From contig NC_067208.1 of NCBI RefSeq assembly GCF_026262505.1, positions 7,821,962 through 7,885,961 of the forward strand: a stretch of DNA of 64,000 nt, in the 5' to 3' direction. This document shows, piece by piece, positions 41,207 to 51,453 of this stretch. The first letter of the stretch is position 1, and every line of letters starts with the position of its first letter. This stretch comes from Trichomonas vaginalis G3 (taxonomy: Eukaryota > Parabasalia > Trichomonadida > Trichomonadidae). The position numbers and the translations under genes are program-made. The notes beneath the pieces are model-generated. The model was not told the origin of the DNA. It saw only the letters and a program-made list of their open reading frames with translations, and did no database searches.

Positions 41207-42781
41207 TTATTCCTCACTGTCGTCCGTAGCTAAGTTATAGTCATCTAATCTTATTATGGGGATGCCATTAGCACGCACCTGAATGGCAAAGCAACAATCC
41301 CTCATAAATCCAATAAGTGGCTTTGGTACATTTTCAGTTGCTAGTTCAATAGGTCCTTTAACAGACAATTTGTATGTTATTGGAGCAGTAGATGTTTGAC
41401 CTTGCTGGAAGCAAAAGTCCACTTCTGTTGGAAAACCACATAAGAAATGTGTGTTGTCATAGCTATCCCATTTATGTTCCACACTACCATCATCCACCAA
41501 TGACCTCATAACATCTTCATTAAATCCTATCATATCATTGTTTGTATTGCAAGCGTTCGCAACCATTTCATAAAATACAGGTCCATATGATTTTTCAGGT
41601 TCTGCAGGCATATTTCCATAAGCTCCATGGAAAGCTGAAGATATTTAAACTTAGGGTTCTCAAAATTAACATAATAGTTGTCTTTCTTTCTAAATAGTGC
41701 CCAAATACTTTTAACATTAATAGGCGTATAAGCTGCTGTAAATGTTGCACTTGAACTATCTGTATTCTTTGAGAATGAACCGTCCATAGGAATCCAATCC
41801 ATAACTTTAACAGGAAAACATAAAGCCTCGTTTGTATAATGTTCTACAAGTTCTGTATAAATGTTAGGGTCTAAAGAGAATGACTTTGGATGAATGAAAC
41901 ATTCATTAAAATCCATCTTTGTTCGAAATAGTTGCTGGGTTACAGTTGTAATAGTAACTGTTCCACTAGCTTCTACTGCCTTCGTTATCATAGTGAATGG
42001 TTCATTCCATGGAACAAATTTATTTGTCGGTGGATTTGAATCTGAAGCAAATGCAACTTTAAGAGTTGGATTGAAAGCAATGATATCATTTACAGATATA
42101 GATGTGCATTGTAAGGCGTCGCTACTGAACTTTACTTTAAGCTGAATGTTTCCTGCAAAAGCTGGAATAAATCGAATAGCTTCTAATGGAAGGAATCTTC
42201 TAACAGGAATTCTTAAACGAAGCTTAAAATCAAATGATTTTCCTGCTGTAATTGGACCACTAACAATTTGTCCTGTTCTGCATGTTCCCGAATGACTCCA
42301 TACATCTTCATGTCGAGTCTTTGAGAAAACATCTACTTTCTTTATTTGTTCGGTAGTTTGTGAGTTTGAAGTTATATATGCTTCTTCTCTTGCGTTGTCT
42401 TGAGAATATACGATACGACCATTTGCAAGGATTTGATATCCAGCAACTGCATAGAAAGCGTCATCGAAACCAATCCAAAATCCTGGTGGGTTTGTTTTTA
42501 TTGGAACCTGAACCAATTTCTTTATCTACAATAAATTGACCTTCCATTTTATACGTAATGAATGTATTGTAAAGGTCCAACATATTTTCACCAGGAGGTG
42601 AGAGATTGAATGTTACCCATGTGTTATCTTTAGCAGTTCCAGGTTGTGATGGAATCTTTGCGTCAGAATATTTTCTATTAGTGTCACCAATTTGAACTGC
42701 ATTGTCTATGATATCGAAATATGAGCGAATCTGATGAATATGCTCTGCTGGAGTAAATTTGTTTAACTGTTCGTTCTGCAT
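41207..42781 (-). pseudogene. Major capsid protein of element B, broken
   Basis: Locus of about 525 codons, equivalent in place and size to the 536-aa family 1 capsid. It starts MQNEQLNKFTPAEHIHQIRS and includes the conserved block RLRIPVRRFLPLEAIRFIPA, the partner of the block in the family 1 capsid gene. It is read in three frames, with about two breaks. The composition is beta-rich throughout, as in double jelly-roll capsids. Confidence 0.8.
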
Positions 42782-42808
42782 GTATTTACTTCAGATAAAA
42801 ATATCTAT

Positions 42809-43243
42809 TTACTTCATTATTCTCACTCTTCTTCTTGGCATTCGTGGTGGAAGTTGTTTCTTGACATTTTCAATGAACTGTACATTCTCTTTTGTCTCAA
42901 CTTCTTTCACTGGCGGGTCAGGGTTCTTTGACTCGGTTTGTTTTTCAATGAAATTCACGAACTTTGCAATAAGCTCTTGCTTCGTTATTGAAAGTACATC
43001 TGGCTTCTTTTCTTCTTGTTCTATTGACTTTTCAGTTTGAATAGAAGGTTTTATATGGGCTTCGTGGACTTCACCCTTACCATACACCTTAATGTTGTCG
43101 CTTTCTGCATTCGCTAATGGAACCTTTCTTTTTCTTACGTATATTTTACCATCTTTACTCTGACTTACGTAATAGAAAGGATGTTGTATTCCTCTTGCGT
43201 CATTTAATATAATAGACTCTCGCTCTGATTTTGACAAGCTCAT
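42809..43243 (-). CDS. Basic-tailed Maverick protein (144 aa)
   Basis: Intact frame. The N-terminal 50 residues contain KDGKIYVRKRKVPL, a block shared with the 81-aa gene at 40433. The middle is helical and charged (SIEQEEKKPDVLSITKQELI), and the end is strongly basic (PPRMPRRRVRIMK). It sits directly upstream of the capsid gene on the same strand, 27 bp away. A DNA-binding or virion-core role is possible from the basic tail. The family is unknown. Confidence 0.5.
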   Translation of the reverse strand: MSLSKSERESIILNDARGIQHPFYYVSQSKDGKIYVRKRKVPLANAESDNIKVYGKGEVHEAHIKPSIQTEKSIEQEEKKPDVLSITKQELIAKFVNFIEKQTESKNPDPPVKEVETKENVQFIENVKKQLPPRMPRRRVRIMK

Positions 43244-43288
43244 TTTACATCGGTTAAAGTTTTAATTTTGTTTTTTATCTGCAGTCAA

Positions 43289-43549
43289 ATGACTCAGACA
43301 AGCCTTACGGACAAGACCCAAGGGGTCATAGATGTTGAAGCATTGAAGAAAGAAATTCGTGAGCAAATTTTATCCGAACTGAAGGAACAAAAACAAGAAC
43401 AAAAGCCAGAGAGACCAAAGAGAAAACTTAGTGAAAAACAACTTGCTGCATTAGCTGCTGGAAGACAAAAGAACCCACGTTTGCTGGCGAAGAAAGCTAG
43501 AGAAGAAGCTGAAGCAAAAGCTAAAGAAGGTGAAGCAAAGAAAGAGTAA
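43289..43549 (+). CDS. Basic helical Maverick protein (86 aa)
   Basis: I take the start at MTQTSLTDKTQGVIDVEALK rather than seven codons upstream, because it directly follows the gap. The protein is a charged helix with a central basic patch, RPKRKLSEKQLAALAAGRQK, and a Lys/Glu/Ala tail. Similar small basic helical proteins are common in Polinton-like viruses and are thought to bind DNA. It is divergent from the 144-aa gene. Confidence 0.5.
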   Translation: MTQTSLTDKTQGVIDVEALKKEIREQILSELKEQKQEQKPERPKRKLSEKQLAALAAGRQKNPRLLAKKAREEAEAKAKEGEAKKE

Positions 43550-43573
43550 ATGGTTTATTTTTATCCGAATTAA

Positions 43574-44430
43574 ATGTATAGACAAATACCTTTATCTGTT
43601 GCGTTCAGTAGTGAAAACCCTGACGTCAAAATAAAGGGGAACAGAGTAACGTTTAAGTTTCAACAGACTGGATTGTGAACATAAATGAAGAGAAGTACAT
43701 TGGCATAACAAATATGTATATAACACGTGCTTTCAGAAAGGTTGACTTTATACTTCAAGTCGAGATAGAAAATGACGAACAGTCTTTAAGCGCCCAAAAC
43801 ATTCACATATACAAATACTTTAAAGACGATACAACATTGCAACAATGTATGATTTCATTTAATGAAATGTTCGAGAAAAAGTTTAACATTGAAGTACAAA
43901 CTTTACAGCCTTTACGTGAGTTTCTTGCACAACTGAAAGAAGAAGGTAGTCAGCCACAACTTATAGACTTTCATTATGAATTTAATGAAAATGAAGATGG
44001 AACACATGACTGTCAGTTTGTTGTATTCTCACCATTCAATGAAGTCGCTAAAGAGAAAGAAAATCCATTACGTATAAGATTTCAAATCTCTGAACCAAGT
44101 GATGATTTCAAGAATGTTTTCAATTATGATGCAATGCTTCCGAGGAAAAATGAATTTTCAAAGATTGTAACACCTGGCATTTGGGATAGAAAGCAAGCTA
44201 TTCTTTTCTCTAATATAGCCAAAGGCGTTGAAAATGAGTTCATTGGGCATACAAGAACTTCGCCACTTCCTAACCCTAAATACTATAAATTAACTGGCTT
44301 CAATCGTGTGTTTTGGATAGACATGTTCTCCACTCATGACCATAAAGCACCTGTTTTGCTACCTCCAGACCATAAGGACTGTCTCTACATTGAAGCACAA
44401 CTCTTAAACTCTACCATCGCAGTATTGTAA
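43574..44430 (+). pseudogene. Penton-like/minor virion protein candidate, broken
   Basis: The locus begins MYRQIPLSVAFSSENPDVKI and ends VLLPPDHKDCLYIEAQL. It is read in more than one frame, with about one break. The ending (hydrophobic pair, PV-type turn, then L-x-I-E-A) resembles the C-termini at about 56.3 kb and 59.4 kb of the same element. This suggests three related minor capsid proteins rather than one. The main body of 251 residues is beta-rich. The assignment rests on pattern only. Confidence 0.45.
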
Positions 44431-44490
44431 ATGACCACATGGGCTTATTTTTATCACGAATGACCTCATTGCTGACAAAAATAAATGACC

Positions 44491-47205
44491 TCAGAACTTC
44501 AACTTACGAATAAAGCTTGTTTTAGTCGTTATTGAGAAGTTAAACTTTTCAGCAAAGCAAGGTTGACATGACTTACATAAGTCAAATCCAATCTCTTGAC
44601 CATCATGAAGTGCTTTGTAAAGTTTCATTAAACTGAACTCAGAGTCTTTGTCATATGTTCCTTGCGGAACCATTAAACCTTTATCTTCATCATAGAAACA
44701 CTGAACAGAGTCAGGAAACATTTCATTAGCGGTTAAAGCAATAACATCTTGCTTCACGCCTTTCATTCTGCAGTGAAATGCAACTTCATTTAAATCATTC
44801 GTGAGTAAGTCTATGTAAGTCTTCTTTCCACAAAATATTGACTTGTATGCTAAACTTTGTTTTCCAGGTGTGATTTCTGCAAAGTCGCTATGAAATTGAC
44901 CAAGGTTTTTACCAATGAGAACTCTTCCATAACGTTTCTCAAACTCTTCAGCTAAACGAGGGATATCTTCATTGTAGAGATGCATACTGTCCGTATCGCT
45001 ATAAAAGATGTCCATTCCTAAGTCCTCAGCAGTACAGAATACTTCACACATTATTCTCTTCGACATAGACAGAATGGTAACACCAAGTGGACAGAAGTTA
45101 AAGTGTCTGCAAATGCTTTTCGTTAGCTTGAAAATAGTTTTATCTGAACCATCCAAACCTTCGAACTTCACTATATGGTTGTAGTTTCTGATGGCATATC
45201 TTATAGCATCTTTGTCATTTACTATGGTTATTTTTTGACTCAATAGGAGATAGAATAGTTTTGCCATAAATACTGTTCAGAATGAGCTTTATATTTTCTT
45301 GCAAAGGATTTCCTTCTTTCTTATACTTTAACCTTAACTCAAACAACTTCTTTACTTCATCTCTTATTCTAATATCTCTGTTTCCATCGTAATAGTATCC
45401 TTGCAACACTTCACATTTGACACCTTGATATTTTATGAGGTCTTGTAATGTTATATGGTCAACATACATTAAACAGCAAGTGTTTGAACTTCTGGGAACG
45501 TTAAGTTCTGGATTTAGTTCAGGGTCACAAACTATTAAAGGAAAGTGTCTATGTATTCCAATCTCTGTTATCTTAATGAGAACAAAGAAGCCAGACATAA
45601 ACTTTTCACCAATGGGTTCCTGTTGGTCGTCATCGAATAAATGTCTCATGAGATACTCTGTGCTTAACATTTCTTTCTTCATAACCTTTGGAATACCTTC
45701 TAAAGTATAAAGTCTTGCTATAGCTGAAGGATATAATGAAACAGCGTCGAAGTCAGCAATGAGTTTCTTTTCGCTCTTTTGTTTAATGTTATCTGACAAC
45801 ATACATCTTCCACCTTGAATACAGCGTGAAATAAATTCTCTTGGTTTATTTGAGAGGTCATATAAATTTCCATTCGGGAAGTACACTCTGTTCTCAAACA
45901 ATTTGTTAGCAATAGAACAAATACTAACGTAGTCATAAACGTTTAAATCAAATTCTTTCAATATGTCATTGCGGAACTTAACAAAACCTTCTCTTAAAAT
46001 TCTTACATCTTGTTTGCAATAAAATGTACTATACTTTTCTAAGTCGAAGTGGTTCTCATCTATTCTGCAACCTTTGATGGAATCTATGTTTTTCATGAAC
46101 GTATCAATATCTTTTACAAACTTACATGCTTCAGAAATGACACCAGTTCTGTTGTCATTTGCTAACAAAACACTGCTGTAGTAGTTGTATGGAAATACTT
46201 CTTTCGGTCCTGTTTGTAAGTTAAACATAGCAGGAAATAGTTTAAGCTTCTTATTTATAACACTGTAAGAGTCTTTTATAATAATTGCCCTTCCTTTATA
46301 TAAGCCAGTTATTTGCATTGTTCGTGAACCTTTAATGATGGGAGTTCCTTTCACTTCTGTCATGTGTCTTAAGATGAAGTTTAATCATAACTGATTTAAA
46401 AATATATTAAACTCTTGTCAGGAAGTCGTTCCAAAAATTCTGTTGCACAGTTCTGACCCCAAATGCTTTCACTCACTGAACCATCTTCACTGTCGTAACA
46501 TATGTTAAAAGCTTTATGAAAGCCGTCTGTGCTACACTCAAAGTCAGCAAAGAAAACGTGCTCAGGAATGAACTTGCACTTATTTTTATTTACTTCTTTT
46601 GACTCGGCTTTCTTCTTCAGTTGTACACAATACTTTGGAGCATATGACAAGTCTTTAAATGGTGCAAGGTTCTGTTTATATAAGTCAGTCGTATATGTGA
46701 AAAGTTCTCCATAAGAAATAGGTTCGAAATATTTGCACTCCCACAATGTTTTCATAACATCCCATAACGGTGTTGTTCTATCATAACGAACTACATATTT
46801 GTTCTCTCTCTTTGTATAAATCTTCATCTGTTTCTCAATGTTCATTCCACCACACTCCTTCAAGATTTCTATATAGTTGCGAATGAAATATGTTGTCATT
46901 GGTAATCTTTCGTTTAGCATGTAGTGGTCTTCAACAAGAAGTAAGTCAATAGTTCTAACAGTTTCACATTCTTTTGGTATGTATCTCTTTATTTCATTAT
47001 GTCTTGAGTCATTGAAGTAACCAATGGTAACATTAAATGCTATACCTGTTGCGTCAGAAATTTCTTGTACTTTACTTTGAGGAAAGTCTCTAACACGAAT
47101 GACTTCTCTCATGTGGTCAATAGTTTCTTCATTTACTCCAGCCTGAATGCAAGCATAAACGAAACAATTGTCTTCTGTCATAAGTGTTGCAGTTCTTTTG
47201 TTCAA
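44491..47205 (-). pseudogene. Protein-primed DNA polymerase B, broken
   Basis: The hallmark Maverick replication enzyme. In order along the coding strand: Exo I (FFADFECSTDG, about 46550), an Exo III-like segment (YCKQDVRILREG, about 46000), the Tyr-Gly/GG region (IQGGRCMLSD, about 45805), Pol A (DFDAVSLYPSAI, about 45735), Pol B (KLILNSIYGKTIL, about 45260) and Pol C (FYSDTDSMHL, about 44985). It is read in three frames, with about two breaks. Spacing between motifs is as expected for the protein-primed subfamily, including the inserts between Pol A and Pol B. Family 1 lacks this gene. Confidence 0.9.
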
Positions 47206-47217
47206 TTCATTGAAGAT

Positions 47218-48243
47218 TTAGTAGCGTTCAAGATTTATAGGTAATGTGCAAAGATACTTCCAGAACTGACCGCTTCTCTTCTTATAAAACTTCTTTTCAC
47301 CAAGGATTTCATTCCAGAAGTCATCTATATCTTGTTTATCTCCTGTTTGTTTAAGTCTGTTCAATAATCTTTTCTGTCTTTCTGTCAGTGTGCTTTCATC
47401 TCTATATGGTCGCTTCTGTGGCTTTCCTTTCTTAACATCTGACATTGTTAAGCCTTCATATTCTGTTAAATCATACATCTTTATTTCGGTAAGATTCTTT
47501 ATGTTTGTCAAGAAGAAGTCATAGTGCATTTCAACAATACCTGCAGCATTTGCTTCTATCTCTGATATAAAGTTCTCCTTCAAGAGCTGATGTAGTAATG
47601 TTCCAATATTATTGAGGTTTAACGTAGAACATTCATACTTTCCACCAAGTTTATAACATACCATCCATCTCTGTTGTGAGTTTATTTTAATTTTCTCTAA
47701 GAGTCTCATGAAAACCTTACCGAAATGTTTGTGTAAGTAGTCTCTGTTTGGTTCATCTAAAGCTTCGATGTTAAAGTCAATGAGTCTATTGCCTGTCTTA
47801 ACATTCCTCTTCCTATTCTCTTCATCTTTCTTTAACCATCTCTCACCTTCTTTTGGTTTGTCGTCAATGGAACGAAGGACATCGTTAGCTTTGCGAACTT
47901 GTTCTATAGCGCTCTTAAACATCTCTCTTCTCTGTTGTTTCAGTGTGTCGTCTCTCTTTCGTGTTTCACCAACGTTTGCATTTGTTATGTCAAACATTTC
48001 TCTTCTTACTTCATGAGGTACTGAACGTCTATGATATAAGTCAATAGCAACGTCATTTAAAGGAAATGTTTTGTTATTAATGAACTCATGAATTCTATCA
48101 TAACTTATTGTACCATCATAGTCATTGAGGATGTCAGCGAGTGCTTTTTTGTTTGTTGCGTAATGCTTTGCAACATCTATGTTAGCTTCTGTAAGAAGTT
48201 GTTTTATTTCCGAGTGTTCTAACTTAGACAACTTCCGATACAT
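47218..48243 (-). CDS. Protein upstream of polymerase B (341 aa), possible N-terminal/terminal-protein part
   Basis: Start chosen at MYRKLSKLEHSEIKQLLTEA, because the 23 residues upstream come from an A/T-rich leader. The protein is helical and highly charged, with DDTLKQQRREMFKSAIEQVR near residues 97-116 and RQKRLLNRLKQTGDKQD in the C-terminal third. It ends 13 bp before the polymerase locus on the same strand. In other Mavericks the polymerase carries a long N-terminal extension, thought to include the priming protein, so this could be that region as a separate or split gene. Not proved. Confidence 0.55.
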   Translation of the reverse strand: MYRKLSKLEHSEIKQLLTEANIDVAKHYATNKKALADILNDYDGTISYDRIHEFINNKTFPLNDVAIDLYHRRSVPHEVRREMFDITNANVGETRKRDDTLKQQRREMFKSAIEQVRKANDVLRSIDDKPKEGERWLKKDEENRKRNVKTGNRLIDFNIEALDEPNRDYLHKHFGKVFMRLLEKIKINSQQRWMVCYKLGGKYECSTLNLNNIGTLLHQLLKENFISEIEANAAGIVEMHYDFFLTNIKNLTEIKMYDLTEYEGLTMSDVKKGKPQKRPYRDESTLTERQKRLLNRLKQTGDKQDIDDFWNEILGEKKFYKKRSGQFWKYLCTLPINLERY

Positions 48244-48335
48244 CTTTAGTAGGAAATAAAAAAAATATTTTTTTGAAAAAATTAGATTAGATTTTTTTAA
48301 GTTATTTTTCAAAATAATTTAATATTTTTATTTTA

Positions 48336-48809
48336 ATGAAACACATGCAAGATTGCAAGTTCTTTTCATACAATGCTCTCGCTACTGCCATCAAGAATGA
48401 GTTCAATAATGCTTCAAATGTTAATGTTATCTTTAACAAGAAGTTTGTGAAAGAATCTAAGTTTGGTCAGTATGTCAGACCATTAGCTATCGTCATTGAC
48501 CGCAAACGTTATACTTCACAAGAGTTAGTAGTAGTTTTGAAACAAAAGAGTTTCTTCGTGAATGTCAAAGATACTCATTATACTGTTATAAAGAACTCTA
48601 ACATTGACTTCTTCAGTATTGCTTTAAATCTTTCCGAACAGAAAGAATATAAGAAGGGTGAAACATCTGTGAAATATTATCCTTCATCTCTGAAGACAAT
48701 AACGAACAAAGATGTTATACAGAAATTCTTACCAAAGGTTGAAGAAGCTTCTATTGACATTGACGAAGGAAGTGAAATGGTTGAAGAAATTGACCCTGAA
48801 GCTTTATAA
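48336..48809 (+). CDS. Unknown Maverick protein with acidic tail (157 aa)
   Basis: Intact frame, MKHMQDCKFFSYNALATAIK, divergent from the polymerase cluster across a 92-bp A/T-rich gap. It has a mixed alpha/beta body (residues 1-130) and an acidic tail (IDIDEGSEMVEEIDPEAL). The tail resembles that of the small gene after the helicase in family 1. Such acidic ends occur in single-stranded-DNA-binding proteins of viruses, but I see no diagnostic motif. It is followed by a 400-bp gap full of repeats. Confidence 0.5.
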   Translation: MKHMQDCKFFSYNALATAIKNEFNNASNVNVIFNKKFVKESKFGQYVRPLAIVIDRKRYTSQELVVVLKQKSFFVNVKDTHYTVIKNSNIDFFSIALNLSEQKEYKKGETSVKYYPSSLKTITNKDVIQKFLPKVEEASIDIDEGSEMVEEIDPEAL

Positions 48810-48811
48810 GA

Positions 48812-49056
48812 AAATTTATTTTTGAAGAACTGAAGGTGTCACTACGTCACCATGTGTCACTCGGTTAATTAACTTCTCTGAAAAAATGAGACAACATGAC
48901 ATCACATTTTGACGAAGTGCAAATCTTCACTTCGTGTCAAAATGCAAAAATAATGCTGAAAAATGAAATTTATTTTTGAAGAACTGAAGGTGCTACCATG
49001 TTACCATGTGCTACCAGGTTAATTAACTTCTCTGAAAAAAAGAGACAACATGACAT
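48812..49056. repeat. Two 91-bp direct repeats with swapped word blocks
   Basis: Copies at 48812-48902 and 48966-49056 have equal length and differ at about one of 65 positions outside a 26-bp block. Inside it, three words at identical offsets change together: GTCAC, GTCAC, GTCAC in copy one; GCTAC, GTTAC, GCTAC in copy two. The words start 8 and 10 bp apart. Between the copies lies a palindrome (GACGAAGTG ... CACTTCGTGTC, about 48911-48939). It is a likely regulatory array for the flanking genes. The rest of this gap, to 49219, holds only a second palindrome at 49114-49141. Confidence 0.65.
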
Positions 49057-49113
49057 TTAGACAACAGCAAAGGAGGAAGGCATTTATGAAATATTTTTGT
49101 ATAAAATTCCAAA

Positions 49114-49141
49114 CAGTCAGTCAGTCGTCATTGACTGACTG
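49114..49141. promoter_or_regulatory. CAGTC/GACTG palindrome upstream region
   Basis: The tetramer-based word CAGTCAGTCAGTC is followed after a short GTCAT spacer by GACTGACTG, giving an inverted repeat of AGTC units. It lies between the 3' end of the DUF3627-like gene and the repeat pair. It is another instance of a gap with its own short word. Confidence 0.45.
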
Positions 49142-49219
49142 TAAAAAATAATTTCAAAGCATTGAACAAAAAAAATATTTTTGTTTATTCTTCCTCTTTG
49201 AAGTTATCGAAATATTCTG

Positions 49220-49642
49220 TTATTTTTCCTTCAGTAATGTTAAGTCTTCTTTGAATGTAAGTATTGTGCAACCTTTGATGTCATAGTGTGTTTGAGGAAG
49301 AGTATTTTTGACAATTTCCTTTATTTGTTCATTCGGTGTCATTGAAATCGGTAAGTTTTCACGATAGAACCAGTTTCTGTCAGATTTATATATCTTAGCT
49401 AAGTCATAAAAGCTCTTGTTGTTTCTTCTCACTAAATGCAACATAACCATATCGTTATCTTCTTCCTTCTCCAACTCTTCAGTATATATCATATACTTAT
49501 AACTCTTTTCCTTTCCTTTTGGTACTGAACGCGGTATTCTTTTCTGTATGCTTTTGTCTTTGGATTCAATGACTTCATCTTTTGCTTGAAGTTTCTTTTC
49601 CAACTCTCCACGTTCTGCTTTATATATTTCATCTAACATCAT
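49220..49642 (-). CDS. Viral regulator C-terminal domain protein, DUF3627-like (140 aa)
   Basis: An N-terminal short coiled coil (ERGELEKKLQAKDEVIESKD) is followed by a domain with NNKSFYDLAKIYKSDRNWFY and LPISMTPNEQIKEIVKNTLP. This resembles the C-terminal domain that follows KilA-N or MSV199 domains in large DNA viruses (DUF3627), often preceded by such a coil. It sits 66 bp downstream of a KilA-N gene on the same strand, so the pair may act together or derive from one multidomain regulator. The resemblance is judged by eye. Confidence 0.5.
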   Translation of the reverse strand: MMLDEIYKAERGELEKKLQAKDEVIESKDKSIQKRIPRSVPKGKEKSYKYMIYTEELEKEEDNDMVMLHLVRRNNKSFYDLAKIYKSDRNWFYRENLPISMTPNEQIKEIVKNTLPQTHYDIKGCTILTFKEDLTLLKEK

Positions 49643-49708
49643 GAAAATATAACAAGCATAAAGTTAGTTTTATTTTCTGACTTTCACAAAAGACCAAAAA
49701 TAAACGCT

Positions 49709-50320
49709 TTACATGTATTTTTCAGCAACTTCGTCAAATAATTTTATAGCTTTATCTATCTCATCTACTTCAAACGTTTCTTTACCTTTCGTGGGAGCAC
49801 CATACATTTTCTCAAAAACTTCAAGCAGTTCTGTTTCAGCAGCTCTCATATCATTAACAAACACAACCTTGACTCTATTGACTGTACTGTCATATCTTTG
49901 AGTTATATTATATGTCCTTCCTATCTTATATCTTTTTGTGTTGAAGTCCTTCGGTTTCTGAACGATGTAAAGTAAGCCTTCACTGCAACGTTCTGAGTCG
50001 AATGAACCATATGTTATGAAGTTATATCCAACAACTGGGTCAATCCATAGAAGAATTATTGGTATAAGACTTTTGTCAATGAGATATGCTGTGGTTCCAT
50101 AGAATCTTACCGATATCATGAGCTCAGGATTTCTTGTCAAAATTTTCTGAGTTGAAGCATTTCTAACCCAGTCGTTTGTTTTCTTTCCAGATGGTGTTAT
50201 AATGTCTGACAAAGAATATTTGTTGTATTTCTTTGAGTATCTTACGTTTAAATCACCAATTCTAACCACTTTGGTGTCATTGTCTATCTTTCTAACTGTT
50301 TCAAACTCAATGTTTGTCAT
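49709..50320 (-). CDS. KilA-N domain plus T5orf172/GIY-YIG-like protein (203 aa)
   Basis: Residues about 20-100 fit a KilA-N DNA-binding domain: VRYSKKYNKYSLSDII, then NDWVRNASTQKIL, and the typical FYGTTAYLIDKSLIPIILLW segment. Residues about 115-190 fit the T5orf172 (Bro-associated, GIY-YIG superfamily) domain: GLLYIVQKP, then YKIGRTYNITQRY, RAAETELLEVFEKMYG and KGKETFEV. This pairing is known in nucleo-cytoplasmic large DNA viruses and in trichomonad elements, where KilA-N genes are abundant. It is a good candidate for the protein that binds the word arrays in the gene gaps. Its catalytic activity is uncertain. Confidence 0.75.
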   Translation of the reverse strand: MTNIEFETVRKIDNDTKVVRIGDLNVRYSKKYNKYSLSDIITPSGKKTNDWVRNASTQKILTRNPELMISVRFYGTTAYLIDKSLIPIILLWIDPVVGYNFITYGSFDSERCSEGLLYIVQKPKDFNTKRYKIGRTYNITQRYDSTVNRVKVVFVNDMRAAETELLEVFEKMYGAPTKGKETFEVDEIDKAIKLFDEVAEKYM

Positions 50321-50362
50321 TACTGTCTTTACATATGAGATAAAAAAATAAATAAAAATAAA

Positions 50363-50414
50363 GTTTATGTTAGCATGTTAGATCTAACACGTTTTCTAAC
50401 CACTTTTCTAACAT
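50363..50414. repeat. 52-bp inverted repeat, left arm, with CTAAC words
   Basis: A perfect 52/52 reverse complement of 51308-51359. Core palindrome GTTAGATCTAAC, with TCTAAC words at exact 12-bp spacing on one side and GTTAGC on the other. It has the same layout as the TCACC array near the element ends. The arms bracket one gene locus. Confidence 0.8.
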
Positions 50415-50420
50415 AACTAT

Positions 50421-51205
50421 TTACAAGCGTTTTACATGGTATATGTTGCGATGGTTCATGACTTTAAACAGTTTTGTAGCTTCTATTTCTTCTTTTAGTA
50501 CATCAAAAATTTTAACAATGCCGAAAGTTTCTTTATACTTCTTCTTGACATCAGATAATAGGAAATCGTCAGCAGTTGGATAGTTTTTATTCAGAAATGC
50601 TAACATGTCCATTTTATCTTCTGCTGGTTTCTCTACTTCTTTCTTTAAGTCAGCATAGTCGTTTCTCATACGTTCTATCTCTTTTACTGAATAGTTATAT
50701 TTCCTCATTGCTGCTTTACATTTTGAACATTGCGGATTCATTTTTGCGTTATATTCTGAAACCTTACCTGCTAAAACAACTAAGGCGTCAATGGTTTTCT
50801 TTAACTCAGAATATGTAGGTCTGATTTGTTCATTCCATATTTTACATCTTTTATCTTTATCTCTTATCTGCCATACACATTCAGCAACTAACGAAACAAA
50901 GTTGGTTTCACTTCAATTTCGTCGAATTCATGAATAGTGAGCTTTTGTTGTTGGATTTCAGGCAATTTGGGTAAATGGTCAATAATGTCCTGCATGTCAT
51001 AAAGATACTGTTCATTTGTTTCATCTTTCGCACTACAGTCTAAATTACTTGTTAAAAGTTCTTGCTTAATTCTTTGTATTTCTGTCTCAAAAGTATATGA
51101 AGAAGGAATGAAGCTTTTCATCTCTACTAACATTGACGTAGGATTCATAACTAAAGAGTTTGGTGAAGTTGTTTGAATTGTTGTTGTGCTGATTGTTGAA
51201 ATCAT
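50421..51205 (-). pseudogene. Unknown gene locus between 52-bp inverted repeats, probably broken
   Basis: Two frames on the minus strand lie between the repeat arms. The upstream one begins MISTISTTTIQTTSPNSLVM (105 aa, Thr/Ser-rich then helical). The downstream one includes CSKCKAAMRKYNYSVKEIER (two Cys separated by two residues) and a C-terminal helical part that could be a winged helix (FGIVKIFDVLKEEIEATKLF). The downstream coding signal extends upstream of its first Met, so this may be a single broken gene with about one break. No family recognised. The bracket of perfect repeats suggests autoregulation or a cassette. Confidence 0.5.
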
Positions 51206-51307
51206 ATCTTTACATACAAGATAAAAATTTTCTTAGAAAAAAAATTAGCGTTATTTTTCTTTCATAAGGAAATGTCAAAAATTCATGATTTTCGAGAGTT
51301 TTAGACC

Positions 51308-51359
51308 ATGTTAGAAAAGTGGTTAGAAAACGTGTTAGATCTAACATGCTAACATAAAC
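51308..51359. repeat. 52-bp inverted repeat, right arm
   Basis: Perfect partner of 50363-50414, about 0.9 kb away. It lies upstream of the bracketed gene and downstream of the integrase gene. The remaining gap to 51453 shows only A/T-rich sequence with a GGTACCATTAATG stretch. Confidence 0.8.
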
Positions 51360-51453
51360 ATTATTTTTTGGTCATTTATGTTAAAATAAATGGTACCATT
51401 AATGATATCATGACTGTTCTCATTCATGTCTGATTTACATCTAATGAAAAAGT

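Noticed and set aside
48812-49056. CRISPR-like array
   Set aside because: Only two long copies, with word blocks inside them and no spacers of constant length. The host is a eukaryote.
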